From NCBI GenBank assembly GCA_950097015.1, contig CATNEN010000005.1, positions 1,612,001 through 1,676,000 of the forward strand: a stretch of 64,000 nt of DNA, written 5' to 3'. The DNA comes from Macrostomum hystrix. Taxonomy: Eukaryota > Platyhelminthes > Macrostomidae. Shown here piece after piece: positions 19,797 through 29,789 of this stretch; within the stretch, counting starts at the first letter, position 1; every line of letters begins with the position of its first letter. A program made the position numbers and the translations under genes. The notes beneath the pieces were generated by a model. That model saw only the letters and a list, made by a program, of their open reading frames with translations. It was not told where the DNA came from and did no database searches.

Positions 19797-22700
19797 GGGG
19801 GAGCTTTCGCGACCCCGAGCGCGCCTGGCGCGCTTCCCAATGCTGCCGCCTTCACGTGGCGGGACCGTCCGGACTCACCCCCGGCGAAGTGCAGCGCTCA
19901 CCCTGGACATCGTCTGGGGACAGGACACCTCGGGTTTTTCCCAGCTGGACCAGCCTCACCGGCTCACCTGGCCCAGCTGCTCCTCCGAGCCGGCGACGTG
20001 GAGACCAACCCTGGGCCACCAACGTCGTACTCATGCGGTGGCTGCAGCACTAACGTCCACAGCTTTCGCATTTTACAACTTAACGCCGCCGGCCTCCGCG
20101 CCCGTAAGCTCGAACTCCTCCATTTCCTCGAGGCCAAGTCCATCGATGTCGCCTGTGTTCAGGAGACGAATTTGACGGCGACCGGGTCCCTCCCAAGACT
20201 GCCGGGCTGGCAATTTGCCGCCCGCAGGGACCGTCGAGCCAATCGCGCTGGCGAGCCGGCGGAGACGCCGCACGGCGGAGTCTGCTTCCTGATCAAAGAA
20301 GGTATCGACTTCTCCGAGATCCAGATGCCACCCCCCAAGGCTGTCAACTCGGCCACGGAAGCCTCCGCGGTCACTATTCACGACTCGCGTATCGGCCGCC
20401 CACTCTCGATCATTAACCTCTACATCCCACCGGTCCGTGCAGGAGACGGACGGGTCAGCGACTTCGAACCAGACTGGCTCCCATCCGGCCCCGACACCGT
20501 TATCCTCGGCGACATTAACGCGCACCACGGGATGTGGGACGAGAGCTGCGAGACCGACGACGCCCTGGGGACCGAGTTCGAAAACTGGGCCACGACGTTC
20601 GACTACGTCGCGCTTAACGATGGCTCCTTCACCAGAATCAGCCCCAGAGGCCTGACCAGCGCCCCGGACGTGACCTTCGTCCCGGCCAACTGGCAAGACC
20701 GGATGACCTGGAAGACGGAGGCACACATCGGATCCGACCATCTCCCTATCGTTATCGAGATTCGAAACAGCTCCAAGAGGCCCCCTAAGCGGAAACGGGT
20801 GACCCGCTTCGCCTACCATAAGGCCGACTGGACCCTATTCCGCGAGCTCATTTCCGAAGAACTCAAGCATTGGCAGCATCGCCCACCACGCTCGGTCGCT
20901 GGTGCAACCGTTAAACTGAACCACGCCATCCGTTCAGCCGCTCGAGGAGCGATTCCGCAGGGCTCGCGCCGAGCCCCAGTAGCATGGTGGTGCCCTGAGG
21001 CCGAAGCTGCGTGCACCGCCAGACGTCAGGCCCTCGAAGCTCTCCGCACGGATCCTGACAACGACGAGCTCGCCGCGGCGTATCAAGCCGCGGGTGCTTT
21101 CGCCACCGCGTCCATCCGTAGGGCCAAGGAGGCACTCTGGCAAGAATTCATATCCGACAACTACAATAAACTGGACTCGGCCGCGATCTGGAGAATAATC
21201 CGAGTTCTCGACGGGCGGACACCGGCGGCCAGACCATCCGCAGCCATCAAGGACTCGGCCAACCGCTGCGCCACCACGAACTCACAAAAGGCCAACCTTT
21301 TCTGTAGAGAGTACGCAACGGTCGCGCAACTTCCTAAAGACAAAGTGCGGGACCACACAGTCAAACTTGAGGCCAGAAGAGCCCTTGATGAGCCCTGTGC
21401 GTGCAACGGACAACGCCTGGGAATGTGTGCTGACTTCGACCTAGAGGCGCTCACCCGAGCCCTCCGCGCCATCCCGAGCCGGTCCGCCCCAGGGCTAGAC
21501 GGGATTTCCAACTTGATGCTGAAGAATCTGCCGCCAAAGGGGATCGAGCTCCTCCTCTTCACCATCAACCTTTCTTGGCGTAGCGGCCAGTGTTGCGCTG
21601 CCTGGAAAATCGGCGACATCAGGCCGATACACAAGCCTGGGAAAAGCCCGGACGCGACCTCCAGCTACCGCCCCATCTGCCTCCTTTCCTGCACGGCGAA
21701 AGTCGCGGAACGTCTGGTTAACGAACGCCTCACGCACTACCTGGAGTCCGAGAACCTCATCCACCCGGCCCAGGCCGGCTTCCGCCGCGGTCGCTCTACC
21801 GAAGAGCAGATTGCCGCGGCATCCCAGTACGTCTTCGACGGCTTCCAGAAGAAAAAACCGGCAAACCGTACAGCGATGCTGTTTGGGGACTTTTCGCATG
21901 CATACGAGCGCATGTGGCGACAGGCCCTCATCGCTAAGTTACGCCGTAAGAAAGTCCCGACCTGCACGCGCCGCTGGATTCACTCGTATATCTCCGATCG
22001 ACGTGCCATTGTGACCTGGGACGGCAATCAGAGCCCCCAACGCCTCTTCCCTGAGGGCCTCCCCCAAGGCTCCGTCATCGCCCCGACTCTGTGGACGGTG
22101 TTCGTCGATGACCTGTTGGAGGATGCCCCAGAGGACATATTCTCTCTGGCGTACGCCGACGATACGACCTTTGGCGCACAAGGCACGAATTTGAAGATCT
22201 GTGAAGCAAGACTGCAAAGCGCGGCGAACTGGCTCGTCGAGTGGTGCACGACTTGGAAAGTCGACCTGAACAAATCCAAAACAGTCGTCACCTACTTCTC
22301 CCTCGACCCACGTGAGACAAACGGCAAGGCGAGACCAAATATCAGACTCGGAGACATGCCAGCCCCATTCGAGGAACACCCCAAGATGCTGGGCGTGTAC
22401 CTCGATTCACAGCTCACGTTCCGCCACCATGCGGCGGTCCAAAAGCGCAACCTGCAGAAGCGGACAGGCGCCCTGAGGTGCCTTGCTGGTCGAGACTGGG
22501 GGCGCGACCCGAGATCTCTCAGACAGCTTTACCGCACCTACGCGGAAGCGGCGGTCCTACACGGCGCCTCCTCTTGGATGAGCTTTGCGTCCGACGCCTG
22601 CCGCCGGGAAGTTGAGACCCAGCACCTCGCCGCAGCGCGCGTTATCTCGGGGTGCTGCCGATCCACCCCGACTGCCGCGCTCCTCAAAGAGGCCGGACTG

Positions 22701-23932
22701 GCTCCACTCAACACCTCGGCTACGGCCGCTGCGGCTACGCTGATGGAGAAAACCCGGCGAGCAAGACAACAGACACCGCTCAGAACGCTGGCCGAACTCG
22801 ACGTTCAACCGAGAATCCGCGCTCACGGCAACCACGGCGATTTCAGACGCAACTGGAGGACGGAGGCCAATGGCCTGATCGCCCGCGCAGGCCTCGCGGG
22901 ATCCAAGCGCGAACCTGACAACGTGCCACCGCCTCCCCTATCGCCTAACGACAGGATCCACTTCGCAGCGGAACTCGCCAAACCGACCAACCGGGAGGAT
23001 CCCCCGCACGTCAGACGCCAAGCCGCACTGGAGACGCTGGACCGGCTTCCGGAACCCGCCTTGGAACTCTGGACCGACGGCTCGGCCTCCGGAGGCACCA
23101 ATAGAGGCGGATCCGGTGCGGCCCTGTTCATCCGCGGAGCCGCGCCAATCTACCTGACTGCTCCAGCGGGCGCGTTCAGCTCTTCTTTTAGGGCGGAGGA
23201 GTGTGCCCTCCGCATTGGTCTCCTAGCAGCCCTGGAGCGCGTCCCATGGCCCGGCACGGCAGAACTGCGTTGCGCCACTGATTCGCAGGCCCTCATCCGA
23301 TCGCTCGAACAAGGCCCGCACTCTCACCTGTCCCCCTGCGGCCGGGACATCTGGCGCCTCCTCCTCAAAGTCCCTGCGGACCACCACGTGACTATCCAAT
23401 GGGTCCCAGGACACTGTGACCTGAGGCGCAACGACCTGGCGGACAACCTCGCAAAAGACGCCGCCAGACTCCCACAAGACCAAGCGGAAATCGACCTAAA
23501 CAGTGCCAAGTCCGCGATCCGCCGCACACTGGCCGCCGAGGCTCGCGCTGCCTACGAAGCGGACCCACACTGCCGGACGCACCGCGCTGCCTTCCGCGAA
23601 GACCGCAGGTCCGAGGCGACTCTCAGCAGACGCGAGTTGATCACGCTAGCGCAACTTCGCACGGGCCACTCGCCTCTGCTGGCCCAGTACCGCCACCGGA
23701 TTGACCAAGAACAGCCCGCGTCCTGCGGGCACTGCGGACACCAGGAGGAGGACCTGAAGCATGTGATGCTGGAATGCCCAGCTCACGCCCAGACCCGCAA
23801 CCGCGTCCTCGGCCCTAACCCGACGCTGGCCATCCTATCCGACGACGGCCCCCGTGTCCTGTCCTATCTCCAGGCGATAGGGTCGCTGACCCGACCCCCG
23901 GACCTGCCCGGCCAGGAACGTCTAACTAACTA
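19797..23932 (+). mobile_element. Ingi/I-type LINE with a 2A motif, inserted in a channel exon
   Basis: A 4136-bp non-LTR retrotransposon between two exact 16-bp duplications, on the strand opposite to the host gene. It has one long frame encoding a 2A motif, an AP endonuclease, reverse transcriptase, RNase H and a Cys/His tail. It ends in CTAACTAACTA, effectively at the stop codon, with no 3' UTR and no poly(A). At the 5' end a perfect 7-bp hairpin (AGCGCGC-CTG-GCGCGCT) lies at 19818-19834. The intact frame and exact duplications indicate a recent insertion. The order 2A-endonuclease-RT-RNase H matches ingi/L1Tc-like elements of trypanosomes and their animal relatives. The 5' end may be slightly truncated. 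Confidence 0.93.
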
Positions 23933-23933
23933 A
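19797..23933 (+). CDS. LINE polyprotein: 2A, endonuclease, reverse transcriptase, RNase H
   Basis: The frame is open across the whole element with no stop. Endonuclease: LQLNAAGLRARKLE, VQETNLT, LGDINAHHGMWDE and GSDHLPIVIE supply the Asn, Glu, Asp and His residues expected. RT: APGLDGISN, YRPICLLS, AGFRRGRSTEEQ, GLPQGSVIAPTLW and the catalytic YADD at 22152-22163. RNase H: Asp in LWTDGSASGG, Glu in SFRAEECAL, Asp in CATDSQALI and WVPGHCDLRRNDLAD. C-terminal Cys/His motif: CGHCGHQEEDLKHVMLEC. No in-frame ATG lies in the element before the endonuclease. The first upstream ATG (19593) is in host sequence, so initiation is non-AUG, borrowed from the host, or lost through 5' truncation. Confidence 0.92.
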   Translation, partial: GGAFATPSAPGALPNAAAFTWRDRPDSPPAKCSAHPGHRLGTGHLGFFPAGPASPAHLAQLLLRAGDVETNPGPPTSYSCGGCSTNVHSFRILQLNAAGLRARKLELLHFLEAKSIDVACVQETNLTATGSLPRLPGWQFAARRDRRANRAGEPAETPHGGVCFLIKEGIDFSEIQMPPPKAVNSATEASAVTIHDSRIGRPLSIINLYIPPVRAGDGRVSDFEPDWLPSGPDTVILGDINAHHGMWDESCETDDALGTEFENWATTFDYVALNDGSFTRISPRGLTSAPDVTFVPANWQDRMTWKTEAHIGSDHLPIVIEIRNSSKRPPKRKRVTRFAYHKADWTLFRELISEELKHWQHRPPRSVAGATVKLNHAIRSAARGAIPQGSRRAPVAWWCPEAEAACTARRQALEALRTDPDNDELAAAYQAAGAFATASIRRAKEALWQEFISDNYNKLDSAAIWRIIRVLDGRTPAARPSAAIKDSANRCATTNSQKANLFCREYATVAQLPKDKVRDHTVKLEARRALDEPCACNGQRLGMCADFDLEALTRALRAIPSRSAPGLDGISNLMLKNLPPKGIELLLFTINLSWRSGQCCAAWKIGDIRPIHKPGKSPDATSSYRPICLLSCTAKVAERLVNERLTHYLESENLIHPAQAGFRRGRSTEEQIAAASQYVFDGFQKKKPANRTAMLFGDFSHAYERMWRQALIAKLRRKKVPTCTRRWIHSYISDRRAIVTWDGNQSPQRLFPEGLPQGSVIAPTLWTVFVDDLLEDAPEDIFSLAYADDTTFGAQGTNLKICEARLQSAANWLVEWCTTWKVDLNKSKTVVTYFSLDPRETNGKARPNIRLGDMPAPFEEHPKMLGVYLDSQLTFRHHAAVQKRNLQKRTGALRCLAGRDWGRDPRSLRQLYRTYAEAAVLHGASSWMSFASDACRREVETQHLAAARVISGCCRSTPTAALLKEAGLAPLNTSATAAAATLMEKTRRARQQTPLRTLAELDVQPRIRAHGNHGDFRRNWRTEANGLIARAGLAGSKREPDNVPPPPLSPNDRIHFAAELAKPTNREDPPHVRRQAALETLDRLPEPALELWTDGSASGGTNRGGSGAALFIRGAAPIYLTAPAGAFSSSFRAEECALRIGLLAALERVPWPGTAELRCATDSQALIRSLEQGPHSHLSPCGRDIWRLLLKVPADHHVTIQWVPGHCDLRRNDLADNLAKDAARLPQDQAEIDLNSAKSAIRRTLAAEARAAYEADPHCRTHRAAFREDRRSEATLSRRELITLAQLRTGHSPLLAQYRHRIDQEQPASCGHCGHQEEDLKHVMLECPAHAQTRNRVLGPNPTLAILSDDGPRVLSYLQAIGSLTRPPDLPGQERLTN
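19992..20018 (+). other. 2A-type ribosome-skipping motif
   Basis: GDVETNPGP, preceded by LLLRA, fits the 2A consensus D(V/I)ExNPG|P exactly. By analogy, peptide-bond formation between the final Gly and Pro (20015/20016) would be skipped. That would release a leader of 73 element-encoded residues from the endonuclease-RT protein. A short Cys pair (YSCGGC) follows. Confidence 0.9.
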
Positions 23934-23948
23934 CCAAGGCATCCAGGT
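23933..23948. repeat. Target-site duplication, right copy
   Basis: ACCAAGGCATCCAGGT, identical to 19781-19796. The host channel frame resumes here. Confidence 0.96.
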
Positions 23949-24344
23949 CATTACAACGTCGCCGCGACGATAGACAATGCTCAGGCTGACTATGTTGTAC
24001 AACAGGAATGTGAAGAACGCCAGGACGGCGACGGTCCAGAGGGCTCGTTGGCAGCTGGAGTGTGAGCTGAGGATGCGTGGCAAGCCGCGCACCGAGGTCT
24101 TGCGCATGCAGTCAATTAACAGGCGCTTCACCTGGCTGCGACTCGGTTGAGACACGGCCTGCGGAGCTGGTGACTCAATCGTTGCTGCGTTCATGGAGCC
24201 CTTGTTCGCCTCGATACAGCCAAACGGTGGTGGCAATCGGTTGATCTCAACCTTGGACGACATTTCGGCTTCCAAGGTTAGAGTTGTGTAGTTGTTCGAG
24301 CTTATGACTATTTCTGTTTCTGATGTGCCGTCTGAAGCTCCTCG

Positions 24345-25736
24345 GATGTCGTCAATTCTCGCAGAATGTCGTCTGATTCTCACAGAATGTCGTCTGATTC
24401 CCAAAGAATGTCGGCTGATTCTCACAGGATGTCGTCTGATTCCCACAGAATGTCGGCTGATTCTCACAGAATGTCGTCTGATTCTCACAGAATATCGGCT
24501 GTTTCTCACAGAATGTCGTCTGATTCCCACAGAATGTCGGCTGATTCTCACAGGATGTCGTCTGATTCTCACAAAATATCGGCTGTTTCTCACAGAATGT
24601 CGTCTGATTCTCACAAAATATCGTCTGATTCTCACAAAATATCGTCTGATTCTCACAGAATGTCGTCTGATTCTCAAAGAATGTCGTCTGATTCTCACAG
24701 AATATCGGCTGTTTCTCACAGAATGTCGTCTGATTCTCACAAAATATCGGCTGTTTCTCACAGAATGTCGTCTGATTCTCACAAAATATCGTCTGATTCT
24801 CACAAAATATCGTCTGATTCTCACAAAATATCGTCTGATTCTTGTAATAACTAAGGCCGAGGCTATTTTTAGTGAGCAGACAAAACTCTCAATCTTTACT
24901 GCCACGCTGAGCGCGCGTCCATATATTATTTGCTAGAACTGGGGTGGCGACACCCACCCCACTCCGCAACCAATCAAACGACCCAGGTGTACACCTGGGC
25001 CTGGCTCACGTGCGTACGCACACTACAATTCTCACAAAATATCGTCTGATTCTCACAAAATATCGTCTGATTCTCACAGAATGTCGTCTGATTCTCACAA
25101 AATATCGGCTGTTTCTCACAGAATGTCGTCTGATTCTCACAAAATATCGTCTGATTCTCACAAAATATCGTCTGATTCTCACAAAATATCGTCTGATTCT
25201 CACAAAATATCGTCTGATTCTCACAAAATATCGTCTGATTCTCACAAAATATCGTCTGATTCTCACAAAATATCGTCTGATTCTCACAGAATGTCGTCTG
25301 ATTCTCACAAAATATCGTCTGATTCTCACAGAATGTCGTCTGATTCTCACAGAATGTCGTCTGATTCTCACAGGATGTCGTCTGATTCTCACAGAATGTC
25401 GTCTGATTCTCACAGAATTTCGTCTGATTCTCACAGAATGTCGTCTGATTCTCACAGTATGTCGTCTGATTCTCACAGAATGTCGTCTGATTCTCACAGA
25501 ATATCAGCTGATTCTCACAGAATGTCGTCTGATTCTCAAAGAATGTCGTCTGATTCTCACAGAATATCGTCTGATTCTCACAGAATGTCGGCTGATTCTC
25601 ACAGAATATCAGCTGATTCTCACAGAATGTCGTCTGATTCTCAAAGAATGTCGTCTGATTCTCACAGAATGTCGTCTGATTCTCACAGAATGTCGTCTGA
25701 TTCTCACAGAATGTCGTCTGATTCTCACAAGATCTG
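24345..25736. repeat. 21-bp minisatellite in two blocks
   Basis: The unit AATGTCGTCTGATTCTCACAG and close variants form blocks at 24345-24845 and 25027-25736. Unrelated sequence lies between them (24846-25026). Because the period is 21, most frames stay open on both strands, giving artefact proteins such as SDSHRMS and RIRRYFV repeats. One such frame joins the channel N-terminus on the minus strand, but the channel's own Met at 24263 lies past the array. Confidence 0.96.
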
Positions 25737-25739
25737 ATC

Positions 25740-26335
25740 TGGTTCTTTAGGAGTATCAACTGAATCTTTCAGACTGTACTAAACCAACCTTCTGAACGAA
25801 CAGCAAATCATTTCGAATGCTTTAGTGGAAAACAAGAAATAGTCATAGCTTTTCACGATAGTCTGTCCTTTAAGTTTCACCCTTCGTATTCATCAAGTAA
25901 TTCAGTGTGCAACAGCTGCACAAGCTTGTGTTAGGCTATGCTTTTTCTGAATCGGTTGCACCTGTGTACTGGGAAACGTCTATTCGTGTTTCCGCTAGGC
26001 AACCAGTCCCGTAAGACCTATCGCGGAAACGTCTATTGGATTATCGACCGCTGTAGTGAAGCACCACTAGTCAAATCTTCATCTAAAAATATTTTGCCTT
26101 CCTACCTGACCAGGTCATTTCATCGCTAACAATTAGCAAAAGATTGGTTGACATAGAATATCTCACACTAGTTAAACAAATGTGTAAAAGTGCTAATACA
26201 CACGCTAATCTGCTAGCTGGATTGCTTCTCTCGTTTAGATCATGAAAAACCTGCACTTTCCGTCTTGAACAAATATGACCGAATAAAGTAGGTCAACCAG
26301 ATTTCTACCCCTCGTTCAAACACCACGAACCACTG
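25740..26335. other. Intergenic DNA
   Basis: No gene, RNA or repeat that I can support lies between the two minisatellite regions. Confidence 0.5.
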
Positions 26336-27570
26336 GAGAGAAGAGAGACAATGCTGATGGGAGAGAGACAAGGCTGATGGGAGACAGAGACAAGGCTGAT
26401 GGGAGAGAGACAAGGCTGATGGGAGAGAGAGACAAGGCTGATGGGAGAGAGACAAGGCTGATGGGAGAGAGACAAGGCTGATGGGAGAGAGAGACAAGGC
26501 TGATGGGAGAGAGACAAGGCTGATGGGAGAGAGAGACAAGGCTGATGGGAGAGAGAGACAAGGCTGATGGGAGAGCGACAAGGCTGATGGGAGAGAGACA
26601 AGGCTGATGGGAGAGCGACAAGGCTGATGGGAGAGAGAGACAAGGTTGATGGGAGAGAGAGACAAGGCTGATGGGAGAGAGAGACAAGGCTGATGGGAGA
26701 GAGAGACAAGGCTGATGGGAGAGAGACAAGGCTGATGGGAGAGAGACAAGGCTGATGGGAGAGCGACAAGGCTGATGGGAGAGAGAGACAAGGCTGATGG
26801 GAGAGAGAGACAAGGCTGATGGGAGAGAGAGACAAGGCTGATGGGAGAGAGAGACAAGGCTGATGGGAGAGAGACAAGGCTGATGGGAGAGAGACAAGGC
26901 TGATGGGAGAGCGACAAGGCTGATGGGAGAGAGAGACAAGGTTGATGGGAGAGAGAGACAAGGCTGATGGGAGAGAGACAAGGCTGATGGGAGAGAGAGA
27001 CAAGGCTGATGGGAGAGAGAGACAAGGTTGATGGGAGAGAGAGACAAGGCTGATGGGAGAGAGAGACAAGGTTGATGGGAGAGAGAGACAAGGCTGATGG
27101 GAGAGAGACAAGGCTGATGGGAGAGCGACAAGGCTGATGGGAGAGAGAGACAAGGCTGATGGGAGAGCGACAAGGCTGATAGGAGAGAGAGACAAGGCTG
27201 ATGGGAGAGAGACAAGGCTGATGGGAGAGAGAGACAAGGCTGATGGGAGAGAGAGACAAGGCTGATGGGAGAGAGACAAGGCTGATGGGAGAGAGAGACA
27301 AGGCTGATGGGAGAGAGACAAGGTTGATGGGAGAGAGAGACAAGGCTGATGGGAGAGCGACAAGGCTGATAGGAGAGAGAGACAAGGCTGATGGGAGAGA
27401 GACAAGGCTGATGGGAGAGAGAGACAAGGCTGATGGGAGAGAGAGACAAGGCTGATGGGAGAGAGAGACAAGGCTGATGGGAGAGAGAGACAAGGCTGAT
27501 GGGAGAGAGAGACAAGGCTGATGGGAGAGAGAGACAAGGCTGATGGGAGAGAGAGACAAGGCTGATGGGA
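26336..27570. repeat. 20/22-bp minisatellite (GAGAGACAAGGCTGATGG)
   Basis: Nearly 60 copies of GATGGGAGAGAGACAAGGCT with 20- and 22-bp forms (extra GA) and GCGACAAGG variants. The order of the forms is itself repeated in places. Three long minus-strand frames are repeat artefacts. Confidence 0.97.
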
Positions 27571-28036
27571 GTTGGCTGGCTAGGTGGGGAGTTGGCTGGC
27601 TAGGTGGGGAGTTGGCTGGCTAGGTGGGGTGTTGGGTGGCTAGGTGGGGAGTTGGCTGGCTAGGTGGGGAGTTGGCTGGCTAGGTGGGGTGTTGGGTGGC
27701 TAGGTGGGCAGTTGGGTGGCTAGGTGGGGTGTTGGGTGGCTAGGTGGGGTGTTGGGTGGCTAGGTGGGGAGTTGGCTGGCTAGGTGGGGAGTTGGGTGGC
27801 TAGGTGGGGTGTTGGCTGGCTAGGTGGGGAGTTGGCTGGCTAGGTGGGGAGTTGGGTGGCTATGTGGGGAGTTGGCTGGCTAAGTGGAGAGTTGGCTGGC
27901 TAGGTGGGGAGTTGGCTGGCTAGGTGGGGAGTTGGCTGGCTAGGTGGGGTGTTGGGTGGCTAGGTGGGGAGTTGGCTGGCTAGGTGGGGAGTTGGCTGGC
28001 TAGGTGGGGAGTTGGCTGGCTAGGTGGGCAGTTGGG
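27571..28036. repeat. 20-bp G-rich minisatellite, block 1
   Basis: About 23 copies of GGCTAGGTGGGGAGTTGGCT and variants (GTGTTGGGT, GCAGTTGGGT). It abuts the previous array directly. G-runs could allow two-layer quadruplexes. Blocks 2 and 3 lie at 30905-31748 and 33022-34431. Confidence 0.97.
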
Positions 28037-28359
28037 TGTTTTTTTATTAAAAATATGTCATTAAAAAGTTTTGCTTTGAGTGCAAGAATAACGTTTGACG
28101 CATGAAAACTGGGCTAGAGAAAAGGGGTGGTCGGGTATCGGGAAAGCCACTCGTTCTATTAAAGCGCAAGGCAGAAGCCCTAAGCCTTGTCTCTCGAAAC
28201 GAAACTTAAAAAGCTTTCTTCTGGCTCGTGTCCACCGCCTTTCACGCCGTCCAACTTGAGCGTGTAAAGCCAAGTCTTTTGTTTTAGACAGATAAGGAGC
28301 AGTGTCCCAGTTTTTATTAAAATAAATTCAGCTTTTTACTTTTTAATTTAAAAGCAGCA
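28037..28359. other. Upstream region of the kinase gene
   Basis: Unique sequence without a supported gene. The kinase promoter should lie here, but I see no clear TATA box. Confidence 0.45.
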
Positions 28360-29645
28360 ATGAACAATTGGAAAGTAATGCTAATGCAAAGCGCTTTGGC
28401 CAACATGTTTGCCGATGACGAGGACTCTGCGCCTATCTCATGTAAGTTAAATCACGCTCAATTTTATCTTTTGAAGCAAGCCTGCCTGAAAACATATCTC
28501 CCATCCTTGCTCAATCCCATACTTTGACAGTTGAAGTACCGAAGCGGCAAGAGCAAGTGGAACAAGAGGTGGACCATTCGCCAACAGCGCTGCCCACAGA
28601 TTCGGCAGCAGATTCCTTGGAGTGGCATCGTCTGGAGGACTTCCGCCGCTGCTACATGGTTGGCACCGAGATCGGTCGCGGCGGCTTCGGCCGAGTCTAC
28701 AATGCCACCAGACGTTGCGACGGCGCCGAGTTTGTAGTTAAGGTCATGGAGAAGAGAAAGATGACCTGGCATAAACTGCCCTGCGAGAAACAAGTCCCAG
28801 TCGAAATCATGCTGCTGCACAAGTGCCGCAACGTCTCTGGCATTGTTCAACCAGTCGAATACTTTGAGGGCGAGCACGAGTGGCTGGTTGTCATGCACAG
28901 ACTCCGCCGCTGCAAGGACCTGTTCGACTACATCTCTAACAAGCGCTACCTGGACGAGTCCGAGGCTAAGCGTCTGCTCCGTCAGCTGCTGCACACCCTG
29001 GTTGACTGCCATCACACCGGCGTGCTGCACCGCGACGTCAAAAACGAGAACCTGCTGATCGACCTGACAGACGGCTCTCTGCGCCTAATCGACTTCGGCT
29101 CCGGAGCCCTGCTTAGAGAGGCCGACTACACTGACTTCAATGGCACCCGGGTGTACAGCCCGCCAGAATGGATCAGGTCGCACCGCTACAATGGCAAACA
29201 GGCCGAGGTGTGGTCAATTGGAATCCTACTGTTTGACATGGTCTGCGGCGACATACCGTTTAAACACGACGACCAGATCTGCGACTGCACGCCCGTGTTC
29301 AAGCGCAAGATTAGCAGCGAATGCCGCGACCTCATCTCCGCCTGCTTGCAGTGTGACCCGGCCAAGAGACCCAGCCTGGAGCAGATGCTGCTTCATCCCT
29401 GGCTTGTTGCCGAGGAAACTATTGAGCCCAACTCTATGCCTGGGACGACAAAGCTGTCCACCCAGCAGCAGCAGCAGCAGCAGTCAAACATGCCGCCTCC
29501 GCCGCCGCCTTCGTCGTGCGCCTCCCTGGAGGAGCTGGAGTCGGTTTACTCGTCGTCCAGAATAGCTTCGGCCGCGTCGTCGTTCTCAGATTATCGTCCC
29601 TGCAGCCACGTGTGCAAGGACTCTGGCTACGGCGGATATTGCTGA
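28360..29645 (+). CDS. PIM-family serine/threonine kinase, two exons
   Basis: The CDS is join(28360..28441, 28531..29645), 398 residues. Exon 1 encodes 27 codons starting MNNWKVML. The donor T|GTAAGTT and acceptor TTTGACAG|TT join in phase 1. The kinase domain has the glycine loop IGRGGFGRVYNATRR, Lys in EFVVKVMEK, HRDVKNEN, DFGSG, and the PIM-typical GTRVYSPPEWIRSHRYNG in place of the usual APE segment. WSIGILLFDMVCGDIPF and the C-lobe SSECRDLI and HPWL follow. PIM kinases are constitutively active and promote growth and survival. A tail of Gln (7) and Pro runs plus a Ser-rich end lies beyond the domain; family members are usually shorter there. All catalytic residues are present. Confidence 0.92.
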
Positions 29646-29789
29646 TTTTCTGTCAGCCAATGTTTGCTCTTTTTTATTGTCCTGTTTTAGAATTCAAATT
29701 GGCGCCAAAACTTACGTAAAAGTTCGTACTTCGGACATGTAAAATTTTTGGTTAGTTTTGGCGCCAGTTTAAATTTCACTAGCTCTTTC

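Larger units (their letters stand above)
17833..24263 (-). pseudogene. DEG/ENaC sodium channel subunit, first exon broken by a LINE
   Basis: Amiloride-sensitive channel family: trimeric, two membrane helices, large extracellular domain. Exons on the minus strand are 24263-19455 (holding the LINE), 19361-18978, 18934-18566 and 18147-17833. Introns are 93, 43 and 418 bp, all GT-AG and all phase 0. Exon 1 gives a cytosolic N-terminus from MSSKVEIN, TM1 (ALWTVAVLAFFTFLLYNIV) and, across the insertion, PFPSVTVCDAS, the post-TM1 family signature. Exons 2-3 are Cys-rich ectodomain (FCNCSMSCLP). Exon 4 has TM2 (QIGGLLSLFSGITVICIAEL) and the stop. Without the LINE and one duplicate copy, exon 1 is 657 bp, exactly 219 codons, so the frame was intact at about 574 residues. 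The gating His-Gly motif reads Arg-Gly (SVRGLPRI). The family is certain; function in this allele is presumably lost. Confidence 0.9.

Noticed and set aside
24366-25737. Long Ser/His/Asp/Arg-rich open frames on both strands
   Set aside because: The 21-bp period keeps frames open. The peptides are pure repeat translations with no independent coding signal.
26240-27559. Three overlapping 400-residue SLSPISLVSL frames
   Set aside because: Same peptide in shifted frames of a 20/22-bp minisatellite; artefact.
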